Assembly (NCBI RefSeq): GCF_030272615.1 | Contig: NC_081413.1 | Location: forward strand, 559,091,945 to 559,155,944 | Length of the DNA: 64,000 bases | Reading direction: 5' to 3' | Source: Cryptomeria japonica | Lineage: Eukaryota > Streptophyta > Pinopsida > Cupressales > Cupressaceae | In this document: piece after piece, positions 58,201 through 64,000 of the stretch | Numbering within the stretch: position 1 is the first letter of the stretch | How the letters are laid out: the number at the start of each line of letters is the position of its first letter | Translations under genes and position numbers: made by a program | Notes under the pieces: model-generated | Database searches by the model: none | The model's input: the letters and a program-made list of their open reading frames with translations, nothing else | What the model was told of the DNA's origin: nothing

Positions 58201-59237
58201 ACATGGACTGCTCTTTCTGCAGCTATGGATAATAATCATAAACAAAATTCATACCAAGCTCAGATCCTAGAATACTCACAGTATTCAAACCTTGAATGTT
58301 TGGCTTAATAGCACATGCATACACTATATAAGAAGACGTAAAGAAGTTTCCCGAGGTTTCCTCAATACATCGAATCACTGATTAACTGGGTCCAACCAAA
58401 AGTCCCCAAATTCCACCTGATACTTTGTATGTACACGAACATCCATTCATGGAACTGCCCGCTTAGTTCTAATCCTGCAATCCTGCTCAAAAAGGTTATT
58501 GCAGCCGATAGCTCCAAGTGCATTTCCCGTCTCAACAGTGGAGTAGGCAATTTAGATAGTATCTTGCCTTGCTTCTTAACATACCACTCTTCTCTTATAG
58601 TTCTCTCACAGGCTAGTCGTGCATTGTTAAATTCTTCTTCTATCTGAGCTCGTCCTGGATATTACGGATGCAAGTACAGGTATTACCAGCAACTCCTTAA
58701 ACCCTCCTAGTGTTAAAATCCGCATATACTCTGTGGTTATAAACTACTTGTCGAAGTCGAGCACCATAATGCTGGATGCATTGTTTTACCAGTTCATGAG
58801 CCTCTACGGCAATAGGAAACCTTGTGGCTTGTATCAATCCGCTTTCCTCTAGATTTCTCATTTCTTCTATCGCAATTGGCTCCCTTATTCTATCGCTAAC
58901 ATCCCTAAGGTTGCAGTCACCCAGATGTGTATCTATATAAAATCTCCCATGGGGTATCACATGTTAATTTCCACTCGAATTCTCGCTTAAGCTCCATCCT
59001 CTGTGTGCCCATATCTTCAGTTTCTATGCTCCCTAATAAATTTTCCCAGTTACTACTATGCACACCACTATTTTATTCTAAGTACTTAAATTAATTGATT
59101 TCATCATTCATCACCATTCTTAGTACCTTAATTATTCAAATAAAATGCTCAAGCAGAGGGTACTTACCTGTTACGTTGTTCAAATCACCTTCAGATGTCG
59201 AATAAGGTACTAGTTGAGATGTCTCTTGCGCCTTCAT
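55263..59237 (-). pseudogene. Unknown protein family, copy 2 (long, partly open)
   Basis: Minus-strand pieces in order: a short possible first exon (59237-59168); MGTQRMELKREFEWK near 59010; GLIQATRFPIAVEAHELVKQ (58960-58697); LPTPLLRREMHLELSAAITF and WMFVYIQSIRWNLGTFGWTQ (58550-58362); WYIEFPAWSYLRAQGFSGHP (58114-57791); a 203-codon open frame with YFQYKRKDYDPLGKIKAYIA (57845-57234); an acidic Glu/Lys-rich linker (57195-56440, one stop); and a helical tail (56084-55263, one TAG at about 55822) ending RKQGANEPGTK. Total about 1,100-1,200 residues. Frames change several times, so it is broken. No known domain; same order as 45977-49134. The last part is likely coiled coil. Confidence 0.6.
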
Positions 59238-60085
59238 GTAATCCCTATTGCAAATCCCTTATTCAATTTTACTGTTGCATACTTTTCGTGAGAGAACCCT
59301 ACACAAGTTAGTTGCAGCACAAACAAAGATTTTTACTCATGTTTTAATAGAAACAACCTCGAATTACGGATAGTGGCTCGAACGATAAATCCAACGGTCC
59401 TCTCAAAGTCCTTCGTATGATGTTGTTAGGATGTAACTTCTTCAGCAATGCGAATGCACGTGCCCTTTCATTTTCAAAATTCTCCCCTTTTACTCGCAAC
59501 CTTCATCCGCCGGGCTTCGGGTTGATTCAATGATCGTTATGTTAACATTTCACATGTTCCATTTCTCTAAATCCCCCCATTCTCCGCTAAGACGTTCCTT
59601 AGTGAATTTTAATCTATCTTTTGCATTTACTTAGTGTATCACTTTCAAGGCGTTCCCGAAATCAAGTTTACGTAAGTTTCCTAAAATATTGGGTAGCAGA
59701 CTTACTATGACTTTACTCTTTACTCTCTTTATCGGAATATTCCCTTTAAGTGTATTCGTGAGGTTTTGAACTTTTATGGAATGCGGGATCGCTGATAAAT
59801 ATGGAATTCCTTTCTTCGTTACTCAAGACTCGTGCGATAATCTCATTTCCTTCCGCTTAACATCACATGACTCCATTTTGTGGGCCTCGGTGCATTTCGT
59901 AGTTGAGAAAACATTCATTCCTGTAAGCTTTGTTGACACAAACTCTATTTCTTTCCGCAACCCATGATTATTTCACTTGGTCATTTATTCACCTCTAGAG
60001 TCTTCCTACTTAAGTTTGTAAAATTTAAGTGGGCCCCCATTCTGTGATAGAAATGGGGCATGTTGTGTACAAACACAACACACAC
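59238..60085. other. Unassigned DNA upstream of copy 2
   Basis: Less AT-rich than most of the window, with no recognised ORF (63 codons at 59776-59967, +, no motif). GGGCCCCCATTCTGTGATAG and ATGGGGCATG at 60031-60060 form a partial inverted repeat. It should hold the promoter of the copy 2 unit on the minus strand, but I see no clear TATA box. Confidence 0.4.
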
Positions 60086-61088
60086 CAAATGCAAAAACTT
60101 GCCAAGGCCCGAATAAAAAACTTGGTGAAAACTTGGCGAATTAAAAAAATTGCTTAAATTTAATTAAAATGCATTTTTTTGCAAAATTCAATGAGATGCA
60201 TCCAATGAGTCAATAAATGAGTACACAAAAAAAACAAGCTGAGTCCATATATACTTGATTGATTTAAATGCAAATATAAAATTGCATCCTCGTGTGGAAT
60301 GTCGATGGCTGATAGTCTACAACAAAATGAAATAATAATTTTTTTTTATAAAACTAAAAGTAAATACTGCATCAAAATATTTTACATCTTTCTTTTCCGA
60401 ACTCTAGCAAAAACTAGGGGAGTAGTGAAACTAGAGGGTCTAGTCCTAGGAGTTCAATGTGGTTCCTCCACCTCATCAAAATGAGGTTGAGGGTAGCACC
60501 CCTTGCAGGGGTCTAAGGGTGAGAGAGAGAGAGGTAGAGAGAGATCTTGGGGGAGAGAGGAAAGAGTGAGATAGAAAGTGGTAGAGAGAGGGGATAAAGG
60601 AAGAGTGATAGGGAGATAGATAGGTCTAGAATTCAAGGCAAATAAAGTGAGTGAGATAGAGATAGCGAGAGAATGCTGAAAGGAACCTACTAATTACTAA
60701 AATTTGAGTATCTGAAATATTTAAAAGGTCTTCTAAAACCTAGAATTTGTATTATAACTCCTAGAGATCTTAAACCATTCTCAAACATCTTGCCAATATA
60801 CAAATGAAAAATAAATTAAAGTATAATACTTAAATATTATATTTCATGTATATATTCTGACCAAGAGAATGAGTGACTTGAAAAAAAAAAAAGATCATTT
60901 TTTGACGTAACCGAGCCTCTTTTTTTTATGCAACCGAGTTTTTGCTAGACTTGCTGAGTTTTTGTGAAAAACTCACCAAAAACTCGATGAGTTTTTCCCA
61001 AAAAACTCTGCAAGTTTTTGTGCGAGTTAATGTCATAAATACTTGCCAAGAGCGAGTTTTTCAAGACTCAGCGAGTTTTCCATCTATG
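60086..61088. mobile_element. Possible nonautonomous hAT-like element
   Basis: The right end, reverse-complemented, reads CATAGATGGAAAACTCGC, close to the MITE end CATAGTTCCCAAACTCGCC at 44567. The left end reads CAAATGCAAAAACTTGCC. Subterminal AACTCG/GAGTTTTT words crowd 60910-61080, and AACTTGGC words 60095-60140. The 8-bp flanks (ACACACAC, CTTGACAC) do not form a convincing duplication, so the boundaries are tentative. Confidence 0.35.
60515..60680 (+). repeat. GA-rich low-complexity tract
   Basis: About 165 bases dominated by GAGAGA, GATAGA and GGGAGA words. The 60-codon minus-strand frame over it is Leu/Ser/Pro-rich and is an artefact of composition. Confidence 0.9.
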
Positions 61089-61189
61089 CTTGACACAATA
61101 CCAAAATTTCATGTGAGTACAACATAAAACTTGGTAACAAAGCTTTACTGAATCCTTGGGATGCCTTGTTGATCATCCAATAGGGTCAG

Positions 61190-63072
61190 ATTGAGCTAAT
61201 GCAGTTCTATTCGTCCTCACCTTTGGCTTGTTGAGTACTGGATGCTAAAGATTGACAAAGACAACCATTGCAATTCAAAGGGAGTTGCCTTCTCAATGTT
61301 ATACATTTTCAAAGGGCTTTCATTAGCACTTCTTTCACATCTTCATAATCAAAAGGAGGCATTCTCCCAACCCTTGATAGATGCCATTTGGGATTTAGAG
61401 CATAGGCTACCATATGAAGTAGGGTGTTCATAGTATATCACCCCACACATCGCAATGGATCTAATATACTCATAAATTCTCAAATTAGGATCCATCCTAT
61501 AAATTTCTTGTTTCATCTTCCCAAGTGTGTTGTCAAATGTCTAATGAGTTCCCCCAAGCCGAGGAGAACCTATATCAACATATCTAATGACCTACACAAT
61601 AGGTGAAATGAAGGAGCAAACATATTTGCAAACAATTTTATAAAAAAGACTCAAATGATAAAAAGTGAATGCTAATACAAAAATTAAAAGTTATTTACAA
61701 GTTACAAATATTAAGAAATTAATAATTTAGTTGCAATAGTTCATAAATCTCTTACCTCATAGTGGACCACCAACCATCATCAAGGATCTTTTTCTTCTCA
61801 CTTTTTTCTTCAATTGTATTTTCCTTTGGTCATATCTCATTAACCACCACTAATTGTAGAGGCTCCTACAACTCAAGCATCCTCTCTAATAAAATAAAAT
61901 AGTTAGCATATCTAGTTTCCACAAACTTGACAAATTCCTTCCTAAAATATATCTTGAAGAGAGCTAATGAGGTGTGCTGGTTGCATATAAACATTTATAT
62001 ATCTCTCGCTTTTGACACCATGCCTTTCAATGCACTCTTCAACACATGACAATAACATGGGCTCCAAAAAATGTGCTTATACAAACCCTCCACCATTGTG
62101 CCAATTAGCTTTTAGGCAATGTACTAAATCAGTGACCACCTAGACAATCTGAGGCCCCATCCTTCTCTATGTCATCATTCAAAATTCAAAATTGAAAGTT
62201 TGCATCATTGAGCTTCCTTGAATGATCAATAGCTTTAGAAAAATAAAAATTGTCCACATGACTATGATATTGATGAGTGTTTGATGTCTAATATTGATCC
62301 TACCATCCATGATAATAGAGCAGCCCATCCTTAACCAGGTTTGCCTCGTGTACACCAACAAACTAACCTTAGAATACTCTTTATGACATAAGTTGGTGTG
62401 TAGTTTATGCTCTTTAGGGAGGCATATAAGAGACCCATGGCATTTGTATCTTTCAACTTTTATTTGAAAGAGGGAGACCATGCCACATGAAATCTGATGG
62501 CATGGGAAAAGAAAAATTTAGTAACTAAAGAATCTACCATTTCCCATGATTGTACATTCAATATCCCTACAAATGTCCCGAACCTCTCGCTACTCTTTTG
62601 TTTTCCTTTTGTAAAAGCCTCCCACTAGCAACCATAGATGGCATAGCAGTTTGTGCAAACTGTATTGGCATAACCTTAAATCTTTCTTTGCCCTTCATAA
62701 ACAATCTATTTATCTCTACCTTCTTAGCTCTGGGTATCTTGTCATGAACCTTAACCCCATGTGCTATAATGCCCAAAAGCTGACTGGATACCCTAGTGTA
62801 ATTGTCTCTGAAATCTTTGTTGCACAAATGACACAACCAAACTCTACATCCCACGTAAAAGAGATTTTCATATTACAAAAGAGATTTAGAGGGTTTAAAT
62901 GAACCCATTGCATGAGGTCTTAAAGAGGACAGAAGCGTATTCAAACAGGTTATGTAGATGTTCCACTCCACCTATAACACTCACACATTCTAATGAAACC
63001 CTCATTAAGCTAACTCTTCTATGTTCCATGCCAACATTTTCATGTCCACTACCCTTATTGCTGCCCATGTTG
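61190..63072 (-). pseudogene. hAT transposase (BED finger, DUF659) remnant
   Basis: A likely N terminus, MGSNKGSGHENVGMEHRR, starts at about 63072. At 62845-62730 the text VWLCHLCNKDFRDNYTRVSS then QLLGIIAHGVKVHDKIPRAK is a BED zinc finger: the two Cys and the last His are present but the first His ligand is Gln. At about 62345-62280 the text TWLRMGCSIIMDGRINIRHQ is the start of the DUF659 part of the RNase-H-like core and keeps the first catalytic-region Asp (MDGR). Worn pieces to about 61190 match the following helical region (ERYINVYMQPAHL, AKWKN-like). The C-terminal dimerisation domain is not recognised. Frames shift repeatedly, so it is dead. Confidence 0.75.
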
Positions 63073-63660
63073 TTTAGAAAAGAACAAGGTGCAAACTGAA
63101 AAAAGAAATTCAAATCAATAAAGAGATTTGGGCTGCTAGCCTAACGTTCAAACCACAAAATACAAAAATTTCTTTAGTGTTACCAACCTACCATTCAAAC
63201 AACAAACTGCAATTTTTTTCTTCATTATTAGTGCTCATTGTTCAACTATCACCATCTATATCAAACGAGGAATATACGAGGTGGAATTGTGGATCCACAG
63301 CAGAATATCAACAAAATTTCTCTTCACTATTAATTATTCAGCTATCACTAAAACTGTCCAACTGCATAAGATATCATGTTGTTTAAAAAATAACAAGTTG
63401 CAAGCTGAAAAAAGAAATTCAAATCAATAAAGAAAATTGGGCTGCTAGCCTAGCATTCAAATCACAAACTACAAAAAAATAATTCAGTGTAGCAACCTAC
63501 TGTTCAAACTACAAACTGAAAAGTTTCTCTTCATTATTAGTGTTCATTGTTCAACTATTAACAAATGATCACTATCTATATACTAAACAACAAGGTGTAG
63601 ATGACGTGGAACCATGGATCCGACACAGAATATCAACAAAAAAATCTTCTCCCTACAAGT
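63066..63660. repeat. Tandem duplication, period about 309 bp
   Basis: CATGTTGTTTA begins units at 63066 and 63375; both contain CTGAAAAAAGAAATTCAAAT, GGGCTGCTAGCCTA and CAGAATATCAACAAAA in the same order, with about 15 % differences by eye. It lies upstream of the hAT transposase on that gene's strand. Confidence 0.85.
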
Positions 63661-64000
63661 AGCTGCATAAGCTTTCAGATATAATCCAATGTTCTTTCAA
63701 ACATGGGCTTCCATAAGGTGGAAATGTGGATCCAACACACTACCAATGCTACTCCAAATGCCAAACCAAATGTTGCTCCACATGAAAATGTCAAAGAATA
63801 TAGTCAAATGTGATTTGTAAGTCTCATTTAGCATTTTAAAAGGGGTGTAGGGGCCTTGTGGATTCACGCATAGCACCCCTTTAATTTTTTTAATCTCTAA
63901 ATCATAGATGATTTTTTAAAGCATGCTTTTTCACTAGGGGACAGTCGGTCATCCCCAAGATGATCATGGTCATCTTTAACATCCCTGATTGTTCCATAAC
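63661..64000. other. Unassigned DNA at right edge
   Basis: No ORF or repeat partner recognised. AGGGGTGTAGGGGCCTTGTG near 63840 is locally G-rich. Confidence 0.4.

Noticed and set aside
60454-60636. Minus-strand Leu/Ser/Pro frame
   Set aside because: It lies entirely over the GA-rich low-complexity tract.
1-64000. tRNA, rRNA or other structural RNA genes, and telomeric or centromeric satellite arrays
   Set aside because: None could be supported by eye; the only tRNA-like signals are retrotransposon primer sites and one weak SINE-like A/B box pair.

Overview
The window looks like nuclear DNA of a land plant with a large, transposon-rich genome. A gymnosperm is my guess from the density of old, decayed LTR elements, but nothing here proves the lineage. 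I recognise no intact host gene, no rRNA or tRNA gene and no bacterial-type feature. Nearly everything I can name is a retrotransposon or DNA-transposon relic, and most coding stretches carry stops and frameshifts.

Layout. 1-4116: unrecognised AT-rich DNA with a LINE RNase H scrap (2264-2446, -) and the end of a minus-strand Copia element (primer site plus LTR, 2786-3286). 4122-10026: Copia-1, an old full-length Ty1/copia element with two LTRs, a near-perfect 5-bp target duplication, primer site, polypurine tract and broken gag-pol. 10032-10870: coding-like minus-strand DNA. 12480-13567 and 20424-23500: two halves of one minus-strand LINE (LINE-A), separated by a 6.9-kb LTR element with 1.3-kb LTRs, gag-like pieces, tandem arrays and no polymerase (13568-20423).

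24046-39789: Copia-2, better preserved, with a perfect TGTAC duplication. Its 3' region, a palindromic minisatellite, is interrupted by a 9.4-kb LTR element in the opposite orientation (29463-38861, perfect CAAGC duplication). That element has no recognisable pol but has a repeat-bearing 208-residue ORF.

39884-44322: mostly unrecognised, with a Gypsy integrase scrap at 41560-42331. 44331-44567: a hAT-type MITE with an 8-bp duplication. 45977-49134 (+) and 55263-59237 (-): two diverged copies of one long protein family that I cannot name; this is the most interesting item in the window. Between them lie a Copia RNase H scrap (50097-50867) and a short, internally deleted minus-strand Copia-3 (51416-53988). 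60086-63072: hAT material, namely a possible 1-kb nonautonomous element and a decayed minus-strand hAT transposase.

Order of events read from nesting: LINE-A predates the 13.6-20.4 kb element, and Copia-2 predates the 29.5-38.9 kb element. LTR comparisons were counted by eye, so divergence figures are approximate.
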